A stretch of 64,000 nt of DNA from Parasponia andersonii (lineage: Eukaryota > Streptophyta > Magnoliopsida > Rosales > Cannabaceae): positions 106,825 through 170,824 of the forward strand of contig JXTB01000156.1 in assembly GCA_002914805.1 (NCBI GenBank), given 5' to 3'. Numbering within the stretch: position 1 is the stretch's first letter; every line of letters begins with the position of its first letter. Shown in pieces: positions 53,266 to 64,000 of this stretch. The notes below the pieces were generated by a model, which saw nothing but the letters and a program-made list of their open reading frames with translations, made no database searches and was not told the origin of the DNA. Position numbers and translations under genes: made by a program.

Positions 53266-55329
53266 AAAAATTTAATCATGCAGCGGAAAAAAAAAGTCCC
53301 AGGCACGTAAAAAATTTTCTCAATATATTTTATCAACACGAGTACCTAGCATTAATCTAATATAAACAATTATAGGAGAACCATGAAAGGAATAAATTAT
53401 TTTTTTTTGATTATTTTCAGGATATTCTAACTTTCCTATCTTCCAAATTATGAAATTTTCTGAGTCAAACTTTGAATACCAAAGAATGAACATGTGGGTA
53501 TTACAAATATCACAAAATCACGCACTTTTTTAATCTGAGGGTATTCTCAATGCACAAGAGACTACAAAGTTTTTGTTCAACAGAGAATACATAATTTTTT
53601 TATTTTTTTTTTCTTTTCTCTCCTTTTTCTTTTTCTTTTTTCAAAAATTCTATAGAACAAACATATATACTTTTTTCGGTGCTAGGTTTTTCTTCCTTTT
53701 ATCTTCTTTTCTCATATGTTTTAATTAAACTATTTTAATAAAACAAAAATTAATTCAATTAATTTCAAAAATTAATTAAATTACTTAAAATAGAGATAAA
53801 GTAAAAATATCTCCTAAAACTATGTAATTGAACCCTTACTCATTGTGATAGCGATGCCAAACTATCGGCATTCTTAGATTTCCCCATAGGTCAATTGGGT
53901 GCTCAAAAGGCTTTTCAAGGATTCGACCTAACTTGCTTTGGAGGGTTACTTCTCCAATAGAGCTTTAAATGGCTGAACAAATATTGTCACTGCAATCCTA
54001 GTGTCCAAATTAGCCAAGATAGATAAATGGTTTGCCCAATTCAAGTTCGAGGGGAATCCCAACCCTTGGCACACGAATTGAGGCGATTATCGAACCCATC
54101 GTCTCGTTTTTTTTTTTTGTCGACTACGAAACATACAAATGTTACAAATCAAAACTTGTTTTTCGACATCACTAAGTCCATAGTTGACATTATAATTCCA
54201 TTTCGATGTGTCAACTTTGAATTGGCCAATTTTTTCCCATTTTTTTCAAAATTGACCAATTTACTAATTTGATTACAGAAATGCCACTTTTCAAAAAGTA
54301 TTTAGGAAAATACCAAATTTTCCCTTTGAAATATATCACAAACTAGATTTCAATCTCACAATACCAACCATCCATTCTCCTTCCTTTCTCATACCATGTT
54401 TCACACAAGAAATCACGACAATATCACTTCTAAATATAATTAAAAAAATGCCACAAATCTATTGAAAAAATTGTCCAAAAATATTCGAAAGCTTACCAAA
54501 GCTTAGTTAAGCCTTGAAACTGATTGGAGACCATCAAGTGTGGAGAGCCGAGGTTGAACTCTCCAGAAGTGAGGACAATGGTGGCTGGAGATACGACTTT
54601 TGGTTAGAAAATGTTGTGTGATGTGTCACTTTTGCGCCACAAGCGATGGGGAAAACCGTGGGGGGTTCGACTAGAAACGACGATCAGATTTGACCAACAT
54701 ACCAACGTAAGAAAGCTCTGGCAAGGCAGTTGGTGAGGCATAGTGAATGGATGAAAAGGGGAGAAAGAATTGTAGGGACTTAGGGAATTTTAGGGGTTTG
54801 GTCTCAAATTGGAGGAAAAGAGCCACATGGCAGACCTGGGTTGCGAAGTATAAGTCCCCTAAATTTGCACTTAAACCCCTAAATTGAGATTTTAATTTAG
54901 CCCCTAAAATTTTGAAATTAACCCAAAATCTATAGTTTCTTTTCATTCTAAGGTACACCTGACCTTGATTCAATATTAAATCCATTTGATTACATTTTTT
55001 AGCCCAAAATATATGGGAAATTACATCAATACCCTCAATAAATTTCAAAGTTTTTATTAGAGTAGCTAACGATCGCAGAGAATTAGCATCATGATTATCA
55101 GTCACCTGATACAGGATAACGATCTTTAGAAATAAAGTAGAACTACGTAAGTAACTTGTTAATTATTTAATTAAATAAAGTCTACTAATTTTATTTTTAT
55201 TAAAAAAAATTCAATTGTTCATCGATTAAGATGCTTGACAGCTTGAGATTTATAACACTTAGCTACGGTCCCAAGTATCTTCATCTGCCTTAGGTTTTTC
55301 TGCAATAGGAGCACAATCTACACCACCTC
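53266..55329. other. 2-kb region between CRK remnant and CACTA-like remnant
   Basis: It starts TTGGAAAAATTTAATCATGC, reminiscent of plant LTR starts, but no matching end was found. It holds T-rich and A-rich patches and no recognisable protein. It occupies the place where the extracellular exon of the dead CRK would be expected, so an insertion or replacement is likely. Confidence 0.35.
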
Positions 55330-56170
55330 AAATTGATGAGACAACAATCACTGACGAGGTGTTTGGTGCTAGGAGAAGCTTCAAGAGAGGAGTTGGCTGG
55401 AAGCTCAACGTGGTCACATCTGCTAGAACTTCTACCACAACAACTTCTCTACCACAAGAGCTTTTTGTCCCTGACGCAGAGTTGTACGACTTTTTGGGTC
55501 AGACGTAGAGTTATCTGGTCATGGCCCACGGACATTGATCAGTTTTCATCGCATAACGTGATGCCAAAATGTAGTAATATATGGAACAAATGCAGTACAT
55601 GCAAAATGCATTGTCGACATTGGTTTTGGAATTCTAGATGAACAACAAACTGTCTACTATTTTGAGTATTCCTCCCATGCCCTCACTGCTTTCATTGCCT
55701 TCTGCATTTTGAGCTCAACAGCCTCCTCCTCTAACTTCCTAGATTAAAGAAGCTGAAAATATTAAGGACACAGACTTGGAGTTCTTTAGGGTTTTTTTTT
55801 TTTGTATATAATTCTATTAGATATTTAATTTATGTGTTTGTTGAATATTTATTTATACTAAATATATTTATATTTGTAATTTATATGTTATCGCTATAAT
55901 TTTATTATAATAATTTTTTTTAATTTTAAATCTTATAGCAACGACATTAGTTATCGTTATCTATTTAATGACGGAAGACATAGTCGTTGTGTACTAGTCT
56001 TTGCCAACCTTTCAGAGATGATGAGAGTCGTTGTTATAAATGTACATATCGAACGCTATATCTGTCGTCGTTATAACTACCTTATAACGACGATATTGTG
56101 GTGACAACAATGTAGTTGTTATAGATATTTAGTGACATTATTTTAACGTGTAACGATGACATATGTCACA
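55330..56170 (+). mobile_element. possible CACTA (En/Spm) element remnant
   Basis: 55333-55505 encodes in one frame a fragment with TITDEVFGARRSFKRGVGWKL, similar in style to the C-terminal part of plant En/Spm-type proteins. A Met/Gln-rich coiled-coil-like stretch follows near 55575. From about 55960 to 56160, motifs CGTCGTTATAA, TTATAACGACG, GTCGTTGTTATA and GTAGTTGTTATAG recur in both orientations, as in the subterminal repeats of CACTA elements. No CACTA terminus is seen, so the class is tentative. Confidence 0.4.
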
Positions 56171-56832
56171 ACTATAGACTTTGTTCTCGGTAATGACTAC
56201 TATTCTAAACATCTTCGCTACTTTAAATTAATAAAATTCCATACTTTATACCAAAAGACGAAAATGCCTTTAGATTATGATTATGTTCGTTTAATGCACC
56301 CATTATGTCTAATTACTTTTTCTGTAAAATCAACTTTCAAAAACGTAATTATTCATTTCAAAAACAAAATGAGAGTTAGGTTAATCTTAAATAAAATATA
56401 GGACTTCGCTTAAAAAATTACACAAAATCCATGTTTCTGTGAAACTAAAGTTCGATTTCTGCCACTATTTTAATATAATAACTATTTTACAAATTAGAAA
56501 CTTAATTTATGGACATTTTTGCAAATAAATACGGAATTTCTAAATCAAGTAAAATTCTTATTCTACTGTTGGCTTGGTGTTCTAGTCGTGATTGATTTTT
56601 TTTTTTTCCCCCCCAACTGAAGTTAACATAAGAAGAGTTTATATTCCTTATTCAAAGTTTAGTTGAATGCAATTCAAGAAGTTATTCTGAACTCCTTGTT
56701 TCTTCTCAATCAAGTAATACTCAAATTTATTAGCCTCACCGACGTGAAAAATAACCTAGTTCATAATGCATAAATTAATAGAAGCCGAGAGGCGTTATAG
56801 TACAGCTTGGAGATTCATGGTGAAACTTTAGC

Positions 56833-59800
56833 TCAATTTTCAGTACTGTGAGACATTATGTCAGGATTGTGAAATACTACGCTAGTATAAGACGATGGAC
56901 GTCGAGGCGGTGGCAGTGTAATGGAGGAAGTATTAAGCATCAGAACTATTGTTGCCATTTTGGGCCTCTCTTCCGCATTTTCCTGAACACATAGCAATCC
57001 AATATGAACGCACCTTGAAACTTCATTTTCCGAGTAAGAATCTAAGAGTGTTTGGTCCAACAACTTCCATGGTGTTCCATCATGCCAAAGCTTCCAAGCC
57101 TGCATAGTAATTCTCTATCATTGTATATTGTGTATAGATATGATTGTTTCTTCGTTAATCACAAATGACTTTTAAGTAGCTATAGCCGTTGATCGTCAAA
57201 AATTTTCTTGCAATAGGTTAAAGACCGTCTTAAACCGTATTAATCACTGTGAGGATGATACTACTAGTCAATGTTGGAAGCAAATTATTAAGTCAAAACG
57301 ACATTTTGTCATTTTCAGAAAAGTTTATAAGAAATATTATATACTATTGAAACATTCATACTGACGTAGCTTAAGAAGTCCTGGCCGCCATCACTGTGTG
57401 ATTGGTTGAAACTTCCATTCCTTTTACCACTTATGATCTCCAACATTAAGATGCCAAAACTATACACATCAGATTTAAGGGAAAGCTGCCCACGCAGTAC
57501 ATACTCCGGACACATGTAACCGCTGCAAATAAAAAAAAAATGCATAACAATGTCATGGAAATTTCAGGTGGATTTGTTATCAAGTAAAAACAATGAGCTA
57601 TGTTATGTTTCTCATAGATTTGTAATAGTCATTGAAAAGAATTACTTGAAGACTCACAATGTTCCCGCAATTCTAAGTGTATCTGCACGAGTTTGGTCCG
57701 TTCTGATGAGCCTCGCTATGCCAAAATCAGAAATTTTCGGTTCATAATCAACATCTAATAGTATATTATTTGGTTTTAGATCACGATGTATAATTCTTAG
57801 TCGAGAATCCTCATGAAGATATAAAATTCCTCGAGCCACTCCTCCTATTATCTTGTAACGAGTTGACCAATCTAGTAGTCCTTGTTTTGTAGGATCTGCA
57901 TGTTTAGCCGAACAAATTAAAACGACCATTAGATTCAATAAGTAGCAGACTAACATAATTAATCCAACAAGTAGATAATTAAAAGAAATAACTCAATTTA
58001 AAAAAGGCAATTACAAATTGATTCTTCATCAACACATGAAATATTATATGGACGTACCATATAGAAAATAGTCAAGACTCTTATTGGGCACAAATTCGTA
58101 GACAAGTAACTTTTCTTCCCCTTCCAAGCAAAACCCCAAAAGTCTCACAAGATTTCGATGTTGAAGCATGGCTAGTAAAACAACCTCATTCTTAAACTCA
58201 CCTACTCCGTCTCCAGAACTTCTTATTAGCCTCTTCACGGCTATTTCACGTCCATCAGGAAGTATGCCCTGACAATGTACGAAAAAATTAACCATGTTAT
58301 ATAGCTTGTGTTTGGTTTTGAAATTATCAAGAAGAAAGAATTATTTTTATTCATCACTAATGATGATATATATCCCCACATAAGGTGGACATATAGTTTA
58401 CTCGAGTAAGTTATGATGTAGGCCGAAATAGTGGCCTAACATGGTAGAATTAATATTAATTAAGAGCCCTATCAACTGTATTTTCTTTTTTTTAACTAAG
58501 TGAACTTATTAGGAGTTTTCCTCTGCTTTTTACTAAAGTTATCTATTCAGAAATGAGAACAAATATTGTTGTATGTTACATGTCAATATGAAGAAATGTA
58601 GACTGAGGTATACAATTGTTTAAAAAATAAATAAAATAAGGGATAGTGCAATAATCAGAAATAAAAAATGTTGGACGGTGCTGATAAAAAAGCTCCATTC
58701 TTTTTTTTTTTTAAAGATAATGTAATCTAGTGCTAATTCTAGGATTGCAATATAAAAATTTTAGGAACGTTGAATAGAGTTATGCTTTGGTCGGACGATT
58801 CTGACTAATCATAGTAATCCACTCCTGTAGATCTCATGTAGGTCTTATTATTAGTCTACAAGAATAGATAATACACCACCATTATAACTAGCATAGTGGT
58901 TAATAATTATGTTTTTTGAAAGTTGATTACCATTATTGACTAATTACATGAGTGGGACTAAAATAAAATCGTTTGAATGATATAGAGATCGCAAAAGAAC
59001 AATACAGACTCTATCTTGTTGTTCCTAGTTTTATGAAGTGGAAAACAAGTTTTAGCATAATTGTCAAACCGGCCGTAATTACGTACCTTGTAAACTTCAC
59101 CAAATCCTCCTTGGCCCAATTTGTTACTTGAGGAGAACTTGCTTGTTGCGGCTTCAATTGTGGCCAGGTCACATTGCAAGGACTCCATAGTTATAATGTC
59201 GGCATGTCGAGCTACACAGCGAAAAATGATAAATATCACATATTAATGTGACCAACTTAACTGTGGCTAATTAAGTACTTGCATTAAAAATAAAGGAAAG
59301 AAAACTTGGAATTTGTTTTTAAAGTAATTAATGTTATCATTTACCATTTTGTTCATCTAGGGAACCAGTATTGTACTTCCTTTTTCCAATGGCAAAATGG
59401 TGGTAACCCAATAACAGAAGTAGCGCAAAAAATACAGAGGAAGGTACAACAATGAACAAAATTGTTCGCGTTGCTATTGTACTTCTTTCTGCAAAGGGTA
59501 CACCAACATTAATCAGCGGTGAATAGTTACCAAAAAAAGTATAGTGAGTGAAAAAAAAAAAGTTAAAATAATAATAATAATGATGGGCAAAATAAAACAA
59601 AATAATCCTAATAAAATGGTGGCTCTATCATACATCTTTCCATCTCCACCCATTTTTTTATGAGACAGCTCGTTAAATTTTAATATGTATATATATATCT
59701 TCTTAATACCCCTCTTTTTAATGTTATATATTCCAAGTCAAACATTAATAAAAAAAACCTAATAAAATTTCTTTTCTCGTACCCATTAATTTAATAATCT

Positions 59801-62800
59801 CCAATCATCTGCTTGGTTTTTTAACTTTTCTCTTTATTGATAAAAACTCACTCTAATATCTAGGTATTTTAATATATTGTTTTTAATTGAAAGAATAGAT
59901 AGAATAATTTTGGAATTCAAATTATATTAATATTGTTTTGTTCAATTGTTGTTTACTTATTTCACATTTTTGAAAAAAATTAAGGTTTCTGAATATTTTT
60001 AGGATTCTTGAGTTGCTTTTCATAGACTTTAAATTAAAGTTTTAGACGTTGAAGGAGATACGAGAAGAGAGAGAGAGAGTGAATTAATCAAAATTATTGG
60101 AATTTAGACGGCATAATATGTTCATCCATAATTACGAAAACTTAATCTGCCAAAATCCTTGGCCTCCTCTTATATCCCTCCGGGGGGAGAAAAGGTGACT
60201 TTCATTGAGAAAAATTGAGAACAAGCTCCAATTGTGGAAATCCAAGCTCCTGTCCAAAGCTGGAAGATTGTAGCTGATCCAATCAGTCAGGCAATCCATC
60301 CCCATGTATGCAATGCAATAAGGTGCTCTCCTGATGTCAATATGTGATAAGATTGATGCCAACCTTCGTAACTTCTGGTGGGATAGAAACTCTCAGGGCA
60401 ATAGACATCTCTTCCTCAAAGCATAGGACTTTATATGTAAACTAAAAACAATAGGTGGCCTGGGTATTCATCGAGCAAGGGATACAAACAGAGCTCTATT
60501 GGGCTCAACTCTTTTAACTAACCAATTTTCTCTTCGCTTGTAGGTTCTAAGAGCTATGTACATCAAAGATACAAAATTTTCCAGCATTAAAAACAAACCA
60601 ACTGATTCCAGGACTTGGAAAAGCATTTGCATGTCAAAAACCTCAACCTCTCAAGCGCATGTAGGAAAATTGGCATTGGTTGGTCAATCAATTTCTGGAT
60701 AAACCCATGGCTTCCAAACTTCCTAGAGTTCAAACCTTAACCTAGAGGCTCGCCTCAACCAGGACTAATGAGAATCACTGACCTGAGGTTGCCCACGGGT
60801 GAATGGAATGTCCAAAAGTTGGTTAGTCTCTTTGAACACATAGTTACCTCACTCATCTTGGAAAGCACTCCCTCTACCACCCGCTTTGTTGATTCTTAGA
60901 TTTGGACCCCTAACTCCAATGGAAACTTTTCCACTAAATTTGCATATCATCTTGACCTGCCTTATCCCCTTACACCTTCCATCTCACATCAAAGCCACAT
61001 CTATGAGAAACTATGGGCTTCAAATATCCATCAAAGACACAAAATCCTATGGTGGCAAAGCCATCTCAAATTGCCTCCCCACTCTCACAAAACTAAATCA
61101 ATTTCTTCCCATTACAGGTATCATGTGCACTATGCGTAACTCTAGCAAGGAATCCATCGAGCACCTCTTCCTATTCCGCCCTATTGTTATTCAAATTAGT
61201 TCTCCTCATCTTGGTGCATTTGCCCTTCTCCGTCTCTCAACCCCTCTATCTCAATTTCGTTTATTTTCCTCTAGACTCTGAACCGAAAAAAAGAAGGGGA
61301 AAAAAAAAAAAAACAACCTTGAATAATCCTCATGTTTGCCTCAGTTACTATTGATCAAATATGGATTGCGAGCAATAGACTCATCCATGAAGCCATCCCA
61401 TTTTTCTCAAATTCCTTAGTCTCGACAATCACCTTAACAGTTACCTTTTATCAAAGTAGCCTTTCCCCACCAATGACTCCAACCTGGATCCCACCCCCTC
61501 AAGAGAGGGTAAAGATAAATTTGACACCTCTATCTCGCCAAATATCTCAGTAGCAGCATCTATTGTTAGAGACCACATCGGCTCCCTCCTAACAACCTTC
61601 TCAGAGCGAATTTCCAACAATGATCCTTTGGAGCTAGAAGCCTTAACTGTTGTCATGTCCATAAAATTCACTACTAGATTTCCTTCCAAGTCTATCATTT
61701 TGGAGGATGATAACTCAGAAGTAATGGTCAACTTGACGTCCAAAACCAATTTGTGCTCGTGGAAAATCTCTGTTATTCGATGTTTCAATTATTCTTCTCT
61801 ATTTCTATTTCTTCTATTTCTTATTTGTGTAATTTCTTCGCCCATAATTATGTAAAATGGGTGCATTTATCTTTTGCTTTTGGTTGTATTCCCCTAGACT
61901 ATATTCCCTGTGATGTACGTTCTGATATGGATGAGTTTATCCCGCTACCCAAGGGGTTGTTGATCTCTCACCCTCGGTTTAATATTATCCATCATTTCCA
62001 GCATAAAAGAACAAAAAAAGAAAAGGAATTTTAACTTTTTTTTTGCAAGGAATTTCTTTTTAATTTCAAGAATGATAGATTTTATCAAGGGCTTATGGCA
62101 CAAATGCTCCTTCAACTGCAATTTGTTACTCAAAGTTCTAATTACGGTAATTAAGTTCTTGAATTTTTTTATTTAAAATAATTTAATCCTTAAATTGTTT
62201 AACTTGGCATGTGTTGTTAAATTTCTGATGAAAAATATATACGAGGAGCATGTGATAGAAACAAAAAGGATATTTCGAAGATAGTTTGAAAATTTTAAGC
62301 ATAAAAATAAATAATCACATAAAATCTTTTCTGAAATAGTTGTTCTAAGAACCTTACATAATGCAAATAATATCTCCTTTCTTCTTGTCAAATCTTTTTG
62401 TTTAGTTTATTTTCTTTCACATACTCTTTCAAATGCTACTATATACTTCTTATGTATATTTTTCATCAAAAATTTAACAGTATATCATATTAATTTAGAT
62501 AATTTAGGGGCCAAAATTATTTCAAATTAGAAAGTTGTTTAATTGTCCTCTTTAGAATTTTGAAAACCAAATTCTCATAAATTGGAAACCAAATTCTCAT
62601 AAATTGGATAGTTTAAAGACCATTTGTACCAACCTTTTTATAAAATATGTTCATAGGCATATGTTAAGAACTAATATTATAATTAAGCACAAAGGTTCTA
62701 TTTATTTAACATTTATTTTGTCCATTTATGTCATTACTTAGATGGTTATTTTTACCATAAATCTAAAGTTCTATTTATTTAACATTTATTTTGTCCATTT

Positions 62801-64000
62801 ATGTCATTACTTAGATGGTTATTTTTACCATAAATCAATTTTTAGATGTGGGAGAGAAAAAAGAAAAGGTGGCTCTATTAAGATTTGAAGATTTTATCTT
62901 GTTACATTTTTTTTTCCTAGTAAGAGTAATCTTGGATATTGATTAAATTAGACTGAATAGTGTAATTTTAATAAAGTTGGAGATTGATTAAATTAGAGAG
63001 AGTAGTGTAATTTTAATAAACTTTATCCAATAATTTTTTTCTACTGCGAAAATTGAAATAAAATATCAAGCATTTTGCCTAAATCCAAAAGAAATTTTTT
63101 GCGTTGACTCTATTTGGATCTTAGAGTTTAGGAGAAAAAAAAAACTCTTAGAAATTTTATTTTCTTTTGTTTAAATTTTATCAAAGACCGAAGCAATTTT
63201 TTTACAAAGATTCTGTGAGAAACCCTTTTAAGTAGATTTAAAAAATTTAGATTAGGACTAAATTAGAATTTTAGGAAAATATTTTTCAACTCTCTTTCCT
63301 TCAACTTTTTGCCCTTGAATTCTTTCCCTACTAAAATCGAAAAAAAGTCGATGAGACGATATTACCAAAGGAAATTTGCGTACTGTAACACTCTATTGAG
63401 TACTTGACTTACCTGCTGGGATAGCGACAGGTGGCGATGTTGGCACAGTAGTGTTGCTGTAGAATTGGTACCTGTCGTATCTAAGATAGCAACTGGGATA
63501 GAGATACGTCACCCTATCTCTTCCACCACAACATATAGGAAGTTGGGCTATGGCGGTATGAAGACAATTCTGGCAATCCGTCCCGGAGATGTCAGGCGTG
63601 CACTGCACCAGGCTGTACAGCTTCTGAAACTCACTGAAATTCGCCTCTCTCGTTGCAAACTTCTTCTCCCCGGGCCCACCTCCCGCCGCATCCGCCGCTG
63701 CCTTCCTCACAGTTTCCGCCACCAATCGGTCGAAGCGATCCGAGTCCGGAACAATATTCGCACCCTCCAGGACGTAGTCGTTGGGGTATTGGTCCCAGGC
63801 GCCAAAGAAGGAGCGGTTGGAGTAGCGAAGCATGCACACGTCGTACCATATGATCGGCTCTATATCTAGAGGGCACGCTTTGACGATGTCGTTGGCGGCA
63901 GCGGCAACGCAGTCACGACACTCGCTGCCGCGGATGTCGCCGCGGCAGAGGAAGAGGCCGTGGACCGATCCCACAGTGGCGTTGTAAAACGTTTGGTATG
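56833..64000 (-). CDS. cysteine-rich receptor-like kinase (CRK), 5' end outside the window
   Basis: Exons in gene order: >64000-63413, 59488-59345, 59211-59087, 58268-58058, 57895-57658, 57522-57366 and 57099-56833. Phases agree at every junction; 575 residues are visible. Exon 1 encodes the extracellular part with two DUF26 (Gnk2) C-X8-C-X2-C motifs ([13 protein letters not shown] and [13 protein letters not shown]). Exon 2 holds one membrane helix. The kinase has the loop [10 protein letters not shown], Lys in [13 protein letters not shown] (an RD kinase), DFGIA and an activation-segment end CPEY instead of the usual APEY. CRKs are plasma-membrane receptor-like kinases of plant immunity, stress and redox signalling. 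The seven-exon layout is typical of the family. The missing part is the signal peptide and the start of the first DUF26. Intron 1 (59489-63412) carries a LINE fragment on the other strand. Confidence 0.93.
60130..61780 (+). mobile_element. LINE (non-LTR retrotransposon) 3' part in CRK intron 1
   Basis: Decayed plus-strand frames show the C-terminal half of a plant LINE ORF2. The end of the RT region is at about 60225-60530 ([32 protein letters not shown] and [12 protein letters not shown] in one frame). A zf-RVT zinc-binding region with SKESIEHLF lies at about 61140-61175. An RNase H-like segment ([12 protein letters not shown], then SIILEDDN) lies at about 61628-61720. A-rich runs at about 61288-61315 and 62010-62030 could be tail remnants. 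It is antisense to the CRK gene and has many stops. Confidence 0.75.
62541..63025. repeat. cluster of short tandem duplications in CRK intron 1
   Basis: 62695-62767 and 62768-62840 are near-identical 73-bp copies. A 24-bp phrase with CCAAATTCTCATAAATTGGA is doubled at about 62568-62610. A unit of about 50 bp with GATTGATTAAATTAGA and GTAATTTTAATAAA is doubled at about 62930-63020. All three look like slippage or short-template duplications in AT-rich intron DNA. Confidence 0.75.

Noticed and set aside
63465..63869. Plus-strand open frame opposite the CRK ectodomain
   Set aside because: It is a shadow. The minus strand shows two DUF26 cysteine motifs and connects in phase to the kinase exons.

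Overview
This window is nuclear DNA of a flowering plant, most likely a dicot. The AT-rich sequence holds intron-containing genes with GT/AG splice sites and many plant-type transposable elements. Four host gene models can be built with reading frames that stay open across every junction: (i) a UPF0426-type plastid-targeted small protein (20334-21904, minus); (ii) a METTL21/Methyltransf_16-type lysine methyltransferase (32818-42316, plus); (iii) a 379-residue zinc alcohol dehydrogenase (43366-50354, plus); (iv) a cysteine-rich receptor-like kinase (CRK) whose N-terminus lies beyond the window (56833-64000, minus), with a decayed CRK copy beside it (51650-53265, minus).

Layout. 827-17618 is a Tat-lineage Ty3/gypsy retrotransposon bounded by TG...CA LTRs and a 5-bp target duplication. 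It has decayed gag and pol (protease, RT, RNase H, an extra archaeal-type RNase H, integrase) and a long 3' region carrying a spliced antisense gene. Its 5' LTR is swollen to 6.1 kb by 58 apparently identical 90-bp units. It is also broken by a hAT fragment that ends at an N. 18745-19186 is a Harbinger-like MITE. 24705-28507 is a full-length but dead hAT element with an 8-bp target duplication. 35471-41424 is a dead chromovirus inside intron 3 of the methyltransferase gene. Smaller retroelement remnants sit in introns of the alcohol dehydrogenase and CRK genes, including a LINE 3' part in CRK intron 1.

The genes do not form a pathway; each is an independent plant locus. What stands out is the layering of transposons. 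The main points are the 90-bp array confined to one LTR, the antisense gene whose five exons keep phase although eight stops interrupt them, and two N positions with assembly-type signatures (1210 and 8428). Decay of the retroelements is dominated by single-base changes that turn CAA, CAG, CGA or TGG into stops, as expected from deamination of methylated cytosine in silenced elements.

Limits: all family names come from reading motifs, with no database search. Exon ends are inferred from GT/AG sites and phase.
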